Below, in pieces: positions 52,463-61,954 of a DNA stretch of 64,000 nt (its first letter is position 1; each line of letters opens with the position of its first letter). Under the pieces are notes generated by a model. It was given only the letters and a program-made list of their open reading frames with translations, was not told the origin of the DNA and ran no database searches. Made by a program: the position numbers and the translations under genes. This DNA is from JBBIND01 sp037444075 (GTDB lineage Bacteria; Acidobacteriota; Terriglobia; Bryobacterales; Bryobacteraceae): assembly GCA_037444075.1 (NCBI GenBank), contig JBBIND010000012.1, forward strand, positions 8,334-72,333, given 5' to 3'.

Positions 52463-53815
52463 ATGTTCGAGAATTTATCTGAAAAGCTGCAGCGTGTTTT
52501 CAAGAACTTGCGCGGCGAAGGCAAGCTGACAGCCGAAAACATGGAAGCCGCCTTGCGCGAGATTCGTCTCGCGCTGCTCGAGGCCGACGTCCATTTCCGC
52601 GTCGTGAAGCAGATTGTCGAGGGTGTCCGGCAGAAGGCGATGGGGCAGGACGTGCTGACCGCCCTTTCTCCGGCACAGCAGGTGACCAAGATTGTCCGCG
52701 ATGAACTCGTGGCCATCCTCGGCAGCCACGCCTCCCGCCTCCGGCTCGCCAACGAACCCCCCAGCGTCATTCTGATCACGGGATTGCAGGGTTCCGGCAA
52801 GACGACCAGCACGGGCAAGCTGGCCCGGTGGCTTTCGCGCAACGGGCACAGCCCGATCATGGTTTCGGTGGACGTCTACCGTCCCGCCGCGCGGCAGCAG
52901 TTGAGCGTTATCGGGCGCAGCCTGAAGATGCCGGTGTTCGAGGGCGAGGCCGACGCTCAGACGCCGCTTGCCCTGGCGCGGGGAGCGCGCCGCGAGGCCG
53001 TGCAGACCGGCAGGGACGTGGTCCTGGTGGACACCGCCGGGCGGCTGCACATCGATGATCAGCTGATGGAAGAGCTGACGCAGTTGAAGGCCGCGCTTTC
53101 GCCCACCGAGGTGCTGTTCGTCGCTGACGCCATGACCGGTCAGGACGCCGTGCGCAGCGCCGAGGAGTTCCACAAGCGTTTGGGCATCACCGGCGTGGTG
53201 CTTACCAAGATGGACGGCGATGCGCGCGGCGGCGCGGCTTTGTCCATCCGCATGGTGACGGGCCAGCCACTAAAGTTTGTCGGTTTGGGCGAGAAGTTCG
53301 ACGCTCTGGAGGTTTTTCACCCGGACAGGGTCTCCGAGCGGATTCTCGGCATGGGCGACGTGCTGTCGCTGATCGAAAAGGTGGAAGAAACCATCGATCA
53401 GAAACAGGCCGAGCGCATGCAGCAGAAGATGCTCGAAAACGACTTCACGCTGGAGGACTTCCGAGACCAGTTGCGCCAGTTGCGCAAGCTCGGCCCGCTC
53501 GAATCCCTGCTGGGCATGATGCCGAAGATCGGCCCGCTGAAGGATCTCAAGAACGTCCAGGTGGACGAGGACCAGATTACGCGCGTGGTGGCCATCATCG
53601 ATTCGATGACCCCCAGGGAGCGCGGCAACCACATGATTATCAACGGCTCCCGGCGGCGGCGCATTGCGCGCGGCAGCGGGACCACCGTGCAGGAAGTGAA
53701 TCAGTTGCTCAAGCAGTACACGCAAGCGCGTAAGATGATGAAGACGTTTTCGGGCGGGTTCATGGGCAAGCGGCTCAGTAAGCTCAACTTGCCGGGTCTC
53801 CCCGGCCGTATGTAG
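52463..53815 (+). CDS. ffh: Signal recognition particle protein Ffh
   Basis: A 450-aa protein: N domain (MFENLSEKLQRVFKNLRGEG), G domain with ITGLQGSGKTTSTGKLARWL, DVYRPAARQQL, VLVDTAGRLHID and VLTKMDGDARGGAAL, then the methionine-rich M domain (MGKRLSKLNLPGLPGRM at the end, RRRRIARGSGTTVQEVN for RNA binding). It targets membrane proteins cotranslationally. It heads the operon ffh-rpsP-khpA-rimM-trmD-rplS-rnhB, a common bacterial order. Confidence 0.96.
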   Translation: MFENLSEKLQRVFKNLRGEGKLTAENMEAALREIRLALLEADVHFRVVKQIVEGVRQKAMGQDVLTALSPAQQVTKIVRDELVAILGSHASRLRLANEPPSVILITGLQGSGKTTSTGKLARWLSRNGHSPIMVSVDVYRPAARQQLSVIGRSLKMPVFEGEADAQTPLALARGARREAVQTGRDVVLVDTAGRLHIDDQLMEELTQLKAALSPTEVLFVADAMTGQDAVRSAEEFHKRLGITGVVLTKMDGDARGGAALSIRMVTGQPLKFVGLGEKFDALEVFHPDRVSERILGMGDVLSLIEKVEETIDQKQAERMQQKMLENDFTLEDFRDQLRQLRKLGPLESLLGMMPKIGPLKDLKNVQVDEDQITRVVAIIDSMTPRERGNHMIINGSRRRRIARGSGTTVQEVNQLLKQYTQARKMMKTFSGGFMGKRLSKLNLPGLPGRM

Positions 53816-53852
53816 GAAATTCTTTGGGAGTGAACACAGGAGAGAAGTTTGT

Positions 53853-54110
53853 ATGTTAGCAATTCGGTTGGCCCGGTTCGGCGCTAAGAAGAAGCCCACT
53901 TACCGGGTGGTGGTGATTGACAAGCGTCGGGCGCGCGACAGCCGGTGCGTCGAGGTGGTAGGGCATTACAACCCGGTGGCTCAGCCCGCCGAGGTAGTAC
54001 TCGACACCGAGCGGATTCAGCATTGGATCAAGGTGGGGGCTCAGCCCAGTGACACGGTTGCCCGTTTGTTGCAGAACAACCCCGCGCCCGCCGCTGAAAC
54101 CGCAGCCTGA
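53853..54110 (+). CDS. rpsP: 30S ribosomal protein S16
   Basis: An 85-aa protein starting MLAIRLARFGAKKKPTYRVV, the S16 signature, followed by DKRRARDSRCVEVVGHYNPV and a short Ala-rich tail. Length is typical. AGGAGAG lies before the ATG. Confidence 0.97.
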   Translation: MLAIRLARFGAKKKPTYRVVVIDKRRARDSRCVEVVGHYNPVAQPAEVVLDTERIQHWIKVGAQPSDTVARLLQNNPAPAAETAA

Positions 54111-54181
54111 TTTCCCGCAGATCTGCCTACGGCTCCAGCGCGCCTAATGGTATTATCGAGACAAGGATAGGAGGCGCCGTC

Positions 54182-54421
54182 ATGGCAGGGATGAAGGAAC
54201 TTGTTGAAGAAATAGCGAAGGCGCTTGTGGACATCCCGGAACAGGTTGGTGTTCGCGAGGTACAGGGGGAACAAGTAACAGTCCTGGAACTTCGCGTCGC
54301 TCCGAGCGACCTAGGCAAAGTGATCGGCAAGCAGGGCAGGACGGCACGCTCGATCCGCACCTTGCTGGGGGCCGCCGGGATGAAGCTGAACCGGCGTTTC
54401 ACGCTGGAAATACTGGAGTAA
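54182..54421 (+). CDS. khpA: KH-domain RNA-binding protein KhpA
   Basis: A 79-aa protein with a single KH domain: LRVAPSDLGKVIGKQGRTAR includes the RNA-binding GKxIGKxGRT loop. In Gram-positive bacteria KhpA works with KhpB in RNA control. Position between rpsP and rimM is the usual one. GGAGG precedes the ATG by eight bases. Confidence 0.94.
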   Translation: MAGMKELVEEIAKALVDIPEQVGVREVQGEQVTVLELRVAPSDLGKVIGKQGRTARSIRTLLGAAGMKLNRRFTLEILE

Positions 54422-54478
54422 GAACTGGCTTCAGGGGAACACCCGGGTTCCGGTCCTGATATCGGGGCCGAGCATCAC

Positions 54479-55006
54479 TTGGTAGTTTTGGCGCGGCTGG
54501 TTAAGGTCCGCGGGAATCGCGGCGAGTTGGCGGCCGAGCCGATGAGTCATCGAGTAGAGCGCCTGGAAGAACTGGAGGAAGTGGTCCTCCGCACTCCGGA
54601 GGGCACGCTGCTCGAGCCGGGGAGTTTTCAGGTTGAGGAAGTTTGGCGCCACGCTGGCCGCGTGATCTTCAAGTTTCAGGGGATCGATTCGATCTCCGAA
54701 GCGGAACGGTTGCGGGGCGCGCATGTCTGTGTGCCCGGCAGTAGCCTGGAGCCGTTGCCCGCGGGTGAGTATTACCACTCGGATCTGGTTGGTTGCCGGG
54801 TGGTGTTGCGCGCCGGCGGTGAACAGATCGGCGTGGTAAGCGGTCTGATTGAACAGGGAGAGACAGCCGTGCTGGAGATAGACACCGGAGGCAGCCGTGG
54901 CCCGGTGTTAATCCCTCTGGCGCGAGCGATTTGCGTGGAGATCGACGTGGATGCCCGGCGCATCGTCGTCGATCCGCCCGAAGGCTTGCTGGATCTGAAT
55001 CGTTGA
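54479..55006 (+). CDS. rimM: 16S rRNA processing protein RimM
   Basis: A 175-aa protein from a TTG start: VVLARLVKVRGNRGELAAEP is the typical N-terminal strand, followed by GRVIFKFQGIDSISEAERLR and a PRC-barrel domain (EYYHSDLVGCRVVLRAGGEQ, VLIPLARAICVEIDV). It binds S19 and assists 30S assembly. No ATG or GTG is available close by, so TTG is the best start. Its stop overlaps the trmD start (TGATG). Confidence 0.93.
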   Translation: MVVLARLVKVRGNRGELAAEPMSHRVERLEELEEVVLRTPEGTLLEPGSFQVEEVWRHAGRVIFKFQGIDSISEAERLRGAHVCVPGSSLEPLPAGEYYHSDLVGCRVVLRAGGEQIGVVSGLIEQGETAVLEIDTGGSRGPVLIPLARAICVEIDVDARRIVVDPPEGLLDLNR

Positions 55007-55725
55007 TGGTGTTTCACATACTGACGCTTTTCCCGGAGTTCTTCGCGGGCCCGTTCGGCCACGGAGTCGTGGGGCGGGCGATCGAAGCCGGCCAGGCGCA
55101 GGTGCACATCCACAACCTGCGGGATTGGACGTTTGACCGCCACAAGACGGTCGACGATCGCCCCTTTGGGGGTGGCGAGGGCATGGTGATTAAGCCCGAG
55201 CCGGTGTTTCTGGCGGTGGAGTCGATCTGGCCCGAGAGGACCGCGGACCGGCGAGTGATTTTGTTGTCTGCCCAGGGACGCCTGTTCCGGCAGGCTGAGG
55301 CGCGGCGCCTGAGCAAGGCGCCCGAATTGCTGCTGATTTGCGGGCGCTATGAGGGCGTTGACGAGCGGGTGGCTGAGCGGCTGGCCGACGAGGAACTGTC
55401 CATCGGCGACTATGTGCTGAGCGGCGGTGAGTGGGCGGCGGCCGTGGTGATCGATGCGGTGGTTCGTTTACTGCCCGGCGTGCTGGGCAACGAGCGTTCG
55501 GCGCTGGAGGAATCCTTCAGCTCCGCCGAAGGAGAGCAAGGCGAATCCGGCACAACGCTGGACTGCCCGCACTATACGCGCCCGGCGGAGTTTCGGGGCT
55601 GGAAAGTGCCGGAGTTGCTGCTGAGCGGCAACCACGAGCAGATCCGCCGGTGGCGCCGCGAGGCAGCCCTGGCGAAGACGGCCAGAATGAGGCCGGATTT
55701 GCTGGAAAAGAGTTTGATGAACTGA
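55006..55725 (+). CDS. trmD: tRNA (guanine-37-N1)-methyltransferase TrmD
   Basis: A 239-aa SPOUT methyltransferase: MVFHILTLFPEFFAGPFGHG, VDDRPFGGGEGMVIKPEPVF, LLICGRYEGVDERVAERLAD and SIGDYVLSGGEWAAAVVIDA form the trefoil-knot SAM site. PHYTRPAEFRGWKVPELLLS near the C-terminus is also diagnostic. It makes m1G37 in tRNA and prevents frameshifting. Confidence 0.96.
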   Translation: MVFHILTLFPEFFAGPFGHGVVGRAIEAGQAQVHIHNLRDWTFDRHKTVDDRPFGGGEGMVIKPEPVFLAVESIWPERTADRRVILLSAQGRLFRQAEARRLSKAPELLLICGRYEGVDERVAERLADEELSIGDYVLSGGEWAAAVVIDAVVRLLPGVLGNERSALEESFSSAEGEQGESGTTLDCPHYTRPAEFRGWKVPELLLSGNHEQIRRWRREAALAKTARMRPDLLEKSLMN

Positions 55726-55737
55726 GGAAGTACTGCG

Positions 55738-56085
55738 ATGAACAACGCGTTGTTAACGAAGATCGTAGAGAAGAACAAGCGGCAGGATATCCCGGAGTTT
55801 CGCCCCGGTGACACCGTGCGCGTGCAAGTGAGGATCCGGGAAGGCGAGAAGGAACGTCTCCAGGCGTTTGAGGGCACGGTGATTGCCCGCAACAACACCG
55901 GCCTGGGTGAGTCCATTACCGTTCGTAAGATCAGTTTCGGCCATGGTGTGGAGCGCATTTTTCCGGTCAACGCCCCGGTGATTGATCGCATCGAGCTGGT
56001 TCGCACCGGCCGCGTCCGGCGCGCCAAGCTCTATTTCCTGAGAGGCTTGCGCGGCAAAGCCGCTCGCCTGCGCGAACGCGACTAG
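55738..56085 (+). CDS. rplS: 50S ribosomal protein L19
   Basis: A 115-aa protein: MNNALLTKIVEKNKRQDIPE, then FRPGDTVRVQVRIREGEKER, LQAFEGTVIARNNTGLGESI, TVRKISFGHGVERIFPVNAP and RVRRAKLYFLRGLRGKAARL, all typical of bL19. Length is normal and the position after trmD is standard. Confidence 0.97.
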   Translation: MNNALLTKIVEKNKRQDIPEFRPGDTVRVQVRIREGEKERLQAFEGTVIARNNTGLGESITVRKISFGHGVERIFPVNAPVIDRIELVRTGRVRRAKLYFLRGLRGKAARLRERD

Positions 56086-56110
56086 TCCCACCCCGGGGTG
56101 ATGCGACTGC

Positions 56111-56749
56111 ATGCGTTGCCGAGGTGACCTGGAACGCGAAGCTCACCGGCTCGGTTACGTTCGAGTGGCCGGCATCGATGAGGCCGGACGCGGCTGCCTG
56201 TTCGGGCCGGTTTTCGCCGCGGCCGTGATTCTGTCTGAGGACAAACCGGTGCGCGGCCTGCGCGACAGCAAGCAACTGACGGCCAATCAGCGCGAGAACC
56301 TGGCGGCCGGCATTTGCGCCTCCGCCCTGGCTTGGGCCGTGGGGCGCGCCGAAGCAGCCGAGATAGATGAACTGAACATCCTGCAAGCGTCACGTCTGGC
56401 GATGCGCCGCGCTGTGGAGCAACTGAGTCCGCCTCCGGACTACCTGTTGGTGGATGCCGTTCAAGTGGACAGCCCGCTCCCGCAGCGGTCCATCATTGGC
56501 GGAGATGCGCGGTGTTTCTCCATCGCCGCCGCGTCCATCCTGGCCAAGGTGAGCCGCGACCATTGCATGCAGGCTTTTGATAATGTCTACCCGCAGTACG
56601 GCCTGAAGCGCCACAAAGGCTATCCCACCCCCGAACATCAGCGCGCCCTGGCCATCTACGGCCCCTGTCCCCAGCATCGGCTCTCGTTCCGGCCGGTGCG
56701 TGAGGCGGCGCTGCAGCGGAACCTGTTTGCGGCGGGGGCCGGGGAATGA
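56111..56749 (+). CDS. rnhB: Ribonuclease HII
   Basis: A 212-aa protein with the RNase HII motif VAGIDEAGRGCLFGPVFAAA, RGLRDSKQLTANQRE, a second acidic residue in YLLVDAVQVDSP, and SIAAASILAKVSRDH. It removes RNA from RNA-DNA hybrids and misincorporated ribonucleotides. It overlaps the following small gene by four bases. Confidence 0.95.
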   Translation: MRCRGDLEREAHRLGYVRVAGIDEAGRGCLFGPVFAAAVILSEDKPVRGLRDSKQLTANQRENLAAGICASALAWAVGRAEAAEIDELNILQASRLAMRRAVEQLSPPPDYLLVDAVQVDSPLPQRSIIGGDARCFSIAAASILAKVSRDHCMQAFDNVYPQYGLKRHKGYPTPEHQRALAIYGPCPQHRLSFRPVREAALQRNLFAAGAGE

Positions 56750-57048
56750 CCGAACCCGTTCGTGGCGCCCACGGGCCCATCGCCGAATCCGGCTATGACA
56801 GCGCTGAGGGGGAAGACGCCGTGCGCAGCCGGCTCTGGAGCCTGCTGCTGGCGGTCTTCTGCTTCTGCCTGGGACTGTTTCTGGTGCTGTGGCCGTGGAC
56901 TCCGCTGTGGCCGGTGAACTACTTCGTTTCTTTGCTGCCCGGCAGCGAGCGCTGGTGGCTGGACCCGCACGTCCGCGGAGCCGTCAGCGGCGTGGGCGTG
57001 GTGAACCTGTACCTTTCGCTGCTGGAAGCCTTTCCGGACAGGCGCTGA
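56746..57048 (+). CDS. Small membrane protein of unknown function
   Basis: A 100-aa protein. A hydrophilic N-terminus of about 25 residues precedes one strong hydrophobic span (LWSLLLAVFCFCLGLFLVLW) and a second weaker one (PVNYFVSLLPGS... VSGVGVVNLYLSLLEAF). No family is recognised. It is translationally coupled to rnhB (ATGA) and lies before lepB. Confidence 0.65.
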   Translation: MTEPVRGAHGPIAESGYDSAEGEDAVRSRLWSLLLAVFCFCLGLFLVLWPWTPLWPVNYFVSLLPGSERWWLDPHVRGAVSGVGVVNLYLSLLEAFPDRR

Positions 57049-57110
57049 AACGACTCCCGGCGCACAGCGTCAGGTAGAATGAGATTGGACCAGAATCGAA
57101 GAGGCCACCT

Positions 57111-57899
57111 TTGAAGCAAGACAAACAGCCTGCCGCACCCGCGAAGACCAACGGCACGCCCAAGGACGAAAAACACCCGCAGCGGGGCACCATTGCCGAA
57201 TGGACCGTTACCATCCTGCTGCTCCTGTTCGGCACGACGACGCTCGTCCAGGCTTTCGTGATCCCCACCGGATCGATGGAAGACACGCTGCTGATTGGCG
57301 ACCATCTCCTCGTGGACAAGCTCACCTATGCGCCCGCCGGGCCCGTAAGCAAGTACCTGCTGCCGTACAGTCAGGTGAAACGGGGCGATATCGTCGTCTT
57401 CCGTTATCCGGTGGACATCAACCATACCTACGTCAAGCGCGTCATCGGCCTTCCCGGAGACCGCGTGCGTCTCGAGGCCAAGCAGGTGCTGGTGAACGGC
57501 AAGCCCATTGACGAGCCCTACAAGTACCACAAGACGGAGTACCTGGATTCGTACCGCGACTTCTTCCCCAACGAGCCGAATGTGCGGCTGTTCGAATCGG
57601 CACAGGACATGCTGGAGAATCACGTGGTTGAGGGTGACGTGGTGGTTCCGCCGAATTCCTACTTTGTCCTCGGGGACAACCGCGATTCCTCCTGGGACAG
57701 CCGCTACTGGGGCTTTGTGCCGCGCCCGAATATCATCGGCAAGCCCCTCATCATTTACTGGTCCTACGATGCGCCCACGGAGCGTCTGGCCAGCCCCAGC
57801 ATCAGTTTTGACCATCTCATCGACCTGGCCCAGAACTTCTTCGTGAAGACCCGCTGGCGGCGCAGCTTCCGCCTGGTGCGGGCCCATTCGGCTCCCTGA
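57111..57899 (+). CDS. lepB: Signal peptidase I
   Basis: A 262-aa protein from a TTG start. TM segment IAEWTVTILLLLFGTTTLVQ near residue 30, catalytic Ser in VIPTGSMEDTLLIGD, catalytic Lys in HTYVKRVIGLPGDRV, and the later box YFVLGDNRDSSWDSRYWGFV. An extended segment between them (about 50 residues) is longer than in short Gram-positive forms. It cleaves Sec signal peptides in the inner membrane. Confidence 0.95.
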   Translation: MKQDKQPAAPAKTNGTPKDEKHPQRGTIAEWTVTILLLLFGTTTLVQAFVIPTGSMEDTLLIGDHLLVDKLTYAPAGPVSKYLLPYSQVKRGDIVVFRYPVDINHTYVKRVIGLPGDRVRLEAKQVLVNGKPIDEPYKYHKTEYLDSYRDFFPNEPNVRLFESAQDMLENHVVEGDVVVPPNSYFVLGDNRDSSWDSRYWGFVPRPNIIGKPLIIYWSYDAPTERLASPSISFDHLIDLAQNFFVKTRWRRSFRLVRAHSAP

Positions 57900-57911
57900 G
57901 ACGGACTGCCC

Positions 57912-58991
57912 ATGGCCCGGCGAAACCAGCACGCGCTCATCCTGGCAGGAGGGCGGGGAACCCGTTTCTGGCCGCGCAGCCGCCAGCACAAACCCAAGCA
58001 ACTGCTGCCCTTCCTGGAACAGGATTCTCTGCTCCAGGCCACCGTACAGCGCCTGAAGCCGCTGTTTCCTCCGGAGCGCATCTGGGTGCTGACAAGTGAA
58101 CTCCTGCGCAAGCCTGTTCTTCAACAGTTGCCCCAGCTTTCTCCGGAGAGAGTCATCGCCGAGCCGGCGCAGCGCAACACCGCGCCTTGCCTCGCGCTCG
58201 CGGCGCGTCTGCTGCACGATGAGGACCCTGACGCCGTCATGTCCGTCTTCCCGGCGGACCACTACATCGCGCAGCCGGGCGTCTTTCTGGAGCACTTGCG
58301 CCCCGCGCTCGATGCTGCTGAACAGGGCCGGCTGGCCGTCATCGGCGTTCGCCCGAGGTGGGCGGAGACGGGCTACGGCTATGTGGAGTTTCCCAAAGAG
58401 GTTACGCCCGGAGCGGAGCGTTTCTGGCCGGTGCGCCGGTTCCGCGAAAAGCCGAACCGGCGCGTTGCGCGGCGCTATCTGGCCTCGGGCAACTTCTTCT
58501 GGAACGCGGGGATGTTCTTCTGGCGCACGGACGTGTTCCTCGACGCCGTGCGGCGCCTGCAGCCGAAAATGATGACGCTGTTGGCGGGCCTTCCGCCTCT
58601 TGGCAACCGGCGGTTCCGGCGCGCACTCGAGCAGACCTACGCGCACTGTGACAACATCTCAGTGGACTACGCCATCCTGGAGGAAGCCGACAACGTCGTG
58701 GGCGTAGCCGCCCGCGATTTCGGCTGGAGCGACCTTGGCAGCTGGAACGCCGTCTACGAGTTATTGCCGCAGGGAGACCAAGGGAACGTGACCCGTTCGG
58801 ACGCGCTCATGATCGCCAGCCAGGGCAACTTCGTGGAAGCGCCCGGCAAGCTGGTGGCCCTGCTTGGAGTTGAGAATCTGATTGTGGTCGACACCCCGGA
58901 CGCGCTGCTTGTGGCGGACCGGGCGCGGGCTCAGCAGGTCGGCGAATTGGTCCGTATCCTGGAATCGCAGAGCCGCGAGAAGCTAATCTGA
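57912..58991 (+). CDS. manC: Mannose-1-phosphate guanylyltransferase
   Basis: A 359-aa nucleotidyltransferase: LILAGGRGTRFWPRSRQHKP followed by KQLLPF (GTP/phosphate loop), IAEPAQRNTAPCLALAARLL, VFPADHYIAQPGVFLEHL, GYGYVEFPKEV, FREKPNRRVARRYL and WNAGMFFW are typical. It makes GDP-mannose for glycans, with lepB immediately upstream. The C-terminal isomerase domain of bifunctional enzymes is absent. Confidence 0.93.
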   Translation: MARRNQHALILAGGRGTRFWPRSRQHKPKQLLPFLEQDSLLQATVQRLKPLFPPERIWVLTSELLRKPVLQQLPQLSPERVIAEPAQRNTAPCLALAARLLHDEDPDAVMSVFPADHYIAQPGVFLEHLRPALDAAEQGRLAVIGVRPRWAETGYGYVEFPKEVTPGAERFWPVRRFREKPNRRVARRYLASGNFFWNAGMFFWRTDVFLDAVRRLQPKMMTLLAGLPPLGNRRFRRALEQTYAHCDNISVDYAILEEADNVVGVAARDFGWSDLGSWNAVYELLPQGDQGNVTRSDALMIASQGNFVEAPGKLVALLGVENLIVVDTPDALLVADRARAQQVGELVRILESQSREKLI

Positions 58992-60269
58992 CGCCCTCTC
59001 CTCGGGGGGGATCAACTCATCCGCCGCGCCGCTTTCCACGAAGTACTCACGGCCCTTTTTCAACACCTTCTCCAGCAGCTTCAGCGCTTTGTCCGCCTCC
59101 ACTTCCGTCATCGTGAAGGGCGGCAAGAATCGCAGGACGTTCTCGTTGGTGCAATTGATCAGCAGGCCATTCTCCAGCGCGTCCAGCACCAGTTGCTTGC
59201 CGGGTATTTTCAGCTCCACGCCGATCATCAGGCCGATTTGCCGGACCTCCTTTATGTAGCAGTAATGACGGGCGAACTCCTCCAGCCGCATCCGGAAATA
59301 ACCGCCGAGCTGGTAGATATGCGGCAGGAGTTCCTCGAGCATCTCCAGGAATTCCAGGGCGATGCGGCAGGCGAGCGCGCCGCCGCCGAACGTCGACCCA
59401 TGCATGCCGGGCGCGATGGTGGCGGCGGCTTTCTCGTTGGCGACAATGACACCCAGCGGCAGGCCGGAAGCCAACGGCTTGGCGGCTACCAGGATGTCAG
59501 GCAGCACGGGCGGGTCCAGCAACTGGTAGGAGAAATACTGGCCGGTCCGGCCCACGCCGCACTGGATTTCGTCGAACACCAGCAAGGCGTTGTGCTTATC
59601 CGCCAAGTCCCGCGCGCGGGCAATGAACTCGCCCGAAACGGGACGCACGCCTCCCTCGCCTTGGATGCCCTCCACCACGATGCCGGCGGTTTGTGGCCCG
59701 ACGGCTTTTTCAAGAGCCGCCAAGTCGTCGGGTGGCACGAAGCGGACGCCGCTCAGCAGCGGCTCAAAATCCGTCCGGTACTTCGCTTGCCCGGTCAAGG
59801 AAAGCGCGCCCATCGTGCGCCCGTGAAAGGAGTTGTCGAGCGACACTATCTCGATCTTCTCGGACCCCAGCCGGCGTCCATGGGAGCGAACCATCTTGAT
59901 GGCCCCCTCCATCGCTTCGGCGCCCGAGTTGCAGCAGAAGGTGCGCTGTAAGCCACTGATTTCGGCCAGTTTCTTGGCCAGCGGGGCCTGATATTCGTGG
60001 TAATACAGGTTCGAGCAGTGCATCAACAACCCGGCCTGCTCCTTCAGCAACTTGAGGATCCGCGGGTGGCCGTGACCCAGCGCGTTCACGCCGATGCCTG
60101 TGATCATGTCAATGTAGCGCTTGCCATTCACGTCCTGCAGGTAGATTCCTCTGCCGCGGTGCATGACTACCGGGTAGCGGCTGTAGTTCTGCAGCACGAA
60201 CTGCTGCTCGGTTTCCATAATGGAGGCCGCCACCCGGTTCTTTTCGCCGTGTTCCTGAGCCTGCCTCAT
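58983..60269 (-). CDS. Class III aminotransferase, acetylornithine aminotransferase-like
   Basis: A 428-aa PLP enzyme: YIDMITGIGVNALGHGHPRI, CCNSGAEAMEGAIKMVRSHG (PLP phosphate), SFHGRTMGALSLTGQ, LVFDEIQCGVGRTG and the PLP lysine in LVAAKPLASGLPLGV. It resembles ArgD-type acetylornithine/succinylornithine aminotransferases, but ornithine or 4-aminobutyrate aminotransferases are close. The start is uncertain: ATG 60269, GTG 60287 and an ATG about 50 bases downstream are candidates. It converges on manC with a nine-base overlap. Confidence 0.82.
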   Translation of the reverse strand: MRQAQEHGEKNRVAASIMETEQQFVLQNYSRYPVVMHRGRGIYLQDVNGKRYIDMITGIGVNALGHGHPRILKLLKEQAGLLMHCSNLYYHEYQAPLAKKLAEISGLQRTFCCNSGAEAMEGAIKMVRSHGRRLGSEKIEIVSLDNSFHGRTMGALSLTGQAKYRTDFEPLLSGVRFVPPDDLAALEKAVGPQTAGIVVEGIQGEGGVRPVSGEFIARARDLADKHNALLVFDEIQCGVGRTGQYFSYQLLDPPVLPDILVAAKPLASGLPLGVIVANEKAAATIAPGMHGSTFGGGALACRIALEFLEMLEELLPHIYQLGGYFRMRLEEFARHYCYIKEVRQIGLMIGVELKIPGKQLVLDALENGLLINCTNENVLRFLPPFTMTEVEADKALKLLEKVLKKGREYFVESGAADELIPPEERASD

Positions 60270-60427
60270 GCCAACATGATACTGCACCCCTCAGGCGGTC
60301 GTGGCAGAAACCGTACAACCGCGCTATTGAGGGCGCAAGCTGTTGATTCCTCTAGGATGTGAGCACCACTTGGCGCCAACCCACGTTTAGTGGCGGGCCG
60401 GTCCGGCGGTGTGCTGCAAAGGCTACA

Positions 60428-61627
60428 TCAGACGACAATGTCCACGCCGATAGGGTCGTGGTCAGACAGGCTTTGGGCGGCGTTGGTGTTTACGTCTTGC
60501 AGCACCACCGGGTCCGCCGCTTCCACACCGCGCGTGGCGAACCAATCCAGCTTCAGCGGGCAGCGTCCGCCGTGGTTGCGCAGCGCAAACCGGATGAAAG
60601 CGAAGCACCAATTGGGCACCCATTCGGCGAGTCCGTGGTAGGTCTTCGGGTTGCCCACGTCGTATTGCACGGTTCCCACCCCCAACTGGTTGGCGTCGCG
60701 GTAGTTATAACCGCGCTCCTCCAGCAGGCGGAAGATCCCGCGGTCGAAATACCGTTCCGGGTGCAGGTAGTGGTTGCGGATCACATAATCCGGGCCCATG
60801 GCCAGCCTGCGCCAGTACCCCATGATCGAGTAGAACGCCCGCGAAGAATTGAACGTGTTGGTGTTCCAATCGCCGCCCAAGACCACCGCGCCCTCGTCCG
60901 GGAGCGCGTCGACGACGTGCCGCATCTGATCGCGGCGGTGGCGCTGCGAGGAATTGGCGTCCAGATGCATGGAAACCGCGGTGACGGTCCGGTTAGGGAA
61001 CTCGATGTCCGCCACCACCGCCACCTGACGCCCCAGCCGTTTCTCGCGCCCAGCCATCTTGTCGGCTCCGTTCCGCAGCGGGACGGCTCGCGGATTGCGG
61101 ATGGGATACCGGCTCAGGATGGCGTTGCCATGGAGCCCGAGGTCGTTTTCGCCCTCCGCGGCATGCTCCACGCCGGCGCCCTTCGTGAGATTCAGGTAGC
61201 AGGGTGCGAACACATACTCGCAGTTCAGTCCCCGTGCCAGTTCCCCCGCCACGTCGCGGTTGCCGGACCGGGCCATTCCCAGATCAGTCTCCGTGAGAAG
61301 CAGCACGTCGCAATCCTTGAGGTAGGGGTGAGTTCGCAATACTTCCAGTTGCCCGTCCAGTTGGGCGCCCCGCTCCAGGTTCCAGGCGAGAAAACGGTAA
61401 CGGTCACGGGCGCAGGATGGCGTAACGCGATGGTTGCCGGTTTCGAGCGTGGCCAGCAGTTGGCGTAAAACGGGTTCTACGCGCGGGAAGAGAGGGTGGC
61501 GTTCGAGTTCCTTCCAGGATCCGCACCGGCTGAGTTCGGCCAGATAGGGGCTCAACCGGACTTGGACCAGTTGCCGGACCTCTTGTGGGCCAATGGGAAG
61601 GCTGTCTTCAGGGAACTGCCAATGCAT
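60428..61627 (-). CDS. Endonuclease/exonuclease/phosphatase family protein
   Basis: A 399-aa protein with an N-terminal helical extension of about 75 residues, then the EEP fold: YRFLAWNLERGAQLDGQLEV (Asn), LLLTETDLGMARSG (Glu metal ligand), VTAVSMHLDANSSQ (His), VLGGDWNTNTFN (Asp/Asn) and SLSDHDPIGVDIV (catalytic His) are all present. It could be a nuclease, phosphodiesterase or lipid phosphatase. It precedes the decayed region and shares no operon. Confidence 0.83.
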   Translation of the reverse strand: MHWQFPEDSLPIGPQEVRQLVQVRLSPYLAELSRCGSWKELERHPLFPRVEPVLRQLLATLETGNHRVTPSCARDRYRFLAWNLERGAQLDGQLEVLRTHPYLKDCDVLLLTETDLGMARSGNRDVAGELARGLNCEYVFAPCYLNLTKGAGVEHAAEGENDLGLHGNAILSRYPIRNPRAVPLRNGADKMAGREKRLGRQVAVVADIEFPNRTVTAVSMHLDANSSQRHRRDQMRHVVDALPDEGAVVLGGDWNTNTFNSSRAFYSIMGYWRRLAMGPDYVIRNHYLHPERYFDRGIFRLLEERGYNYRDANQLGVGTVQYDVGNPKTYHGLAEWVPNWCFAFIRFALRNHGGRCPLKLDWFATRGVEAADPVVLQDVNTNAAQSLSDHDPIGVDIVV

Positions 61628-61660
61628 GCGCGGTCTGAAAGACCATCATAGCTACAGTGC

Positions 61661-61954
61661 AAGACCCGCACCATCTCGAACTACTGGCTGACGGACATCC
61701 TGCCGGAAAACTACATCGAGATGCACCCCACGGACGCGCAGCGCCTTGGCCTGCGCGACAACCAGAACGCCTGGGTGGTTTCCGCCACCAACCTGGAGGG
61801 CGTGTGGGATCTCCACAACGGCCGCAAGGTGCCTATGGTCGGCAAGGTGATGACGACGGAGCGAGTCATCAGGGTTGGCTCCCCGGCCTTTTCATTTTTC
61901 GCCCGCGCGTCAGGCCACCCGGCGCGACCCACACGCCGTTGGTTTGCCCGGTAG
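61661..61954 (+). pseudogene. Fragment of a molybdopterin oxidoreductase C-terminal domain
   Basis: The frame encodes KTRTISNYWLTDILPENYIE, then HPTDAQRLGLRDNQNAWVVS and ATNLEGVWDLHNGRKVPMVG, which is the molybdopterin-dinucleotide-binding domain found at the C-terminal end of formate-dehydrogenase-like and related oxidoreductases. The frame is cut by a TAG just upstream (61649-61651), and after about residue 70 it loses resemblance (SFFARASGHPAR), ending at a stop at 61952-61954. There is no ribosome site. It is a decayed remnant. Confidence 0.75.
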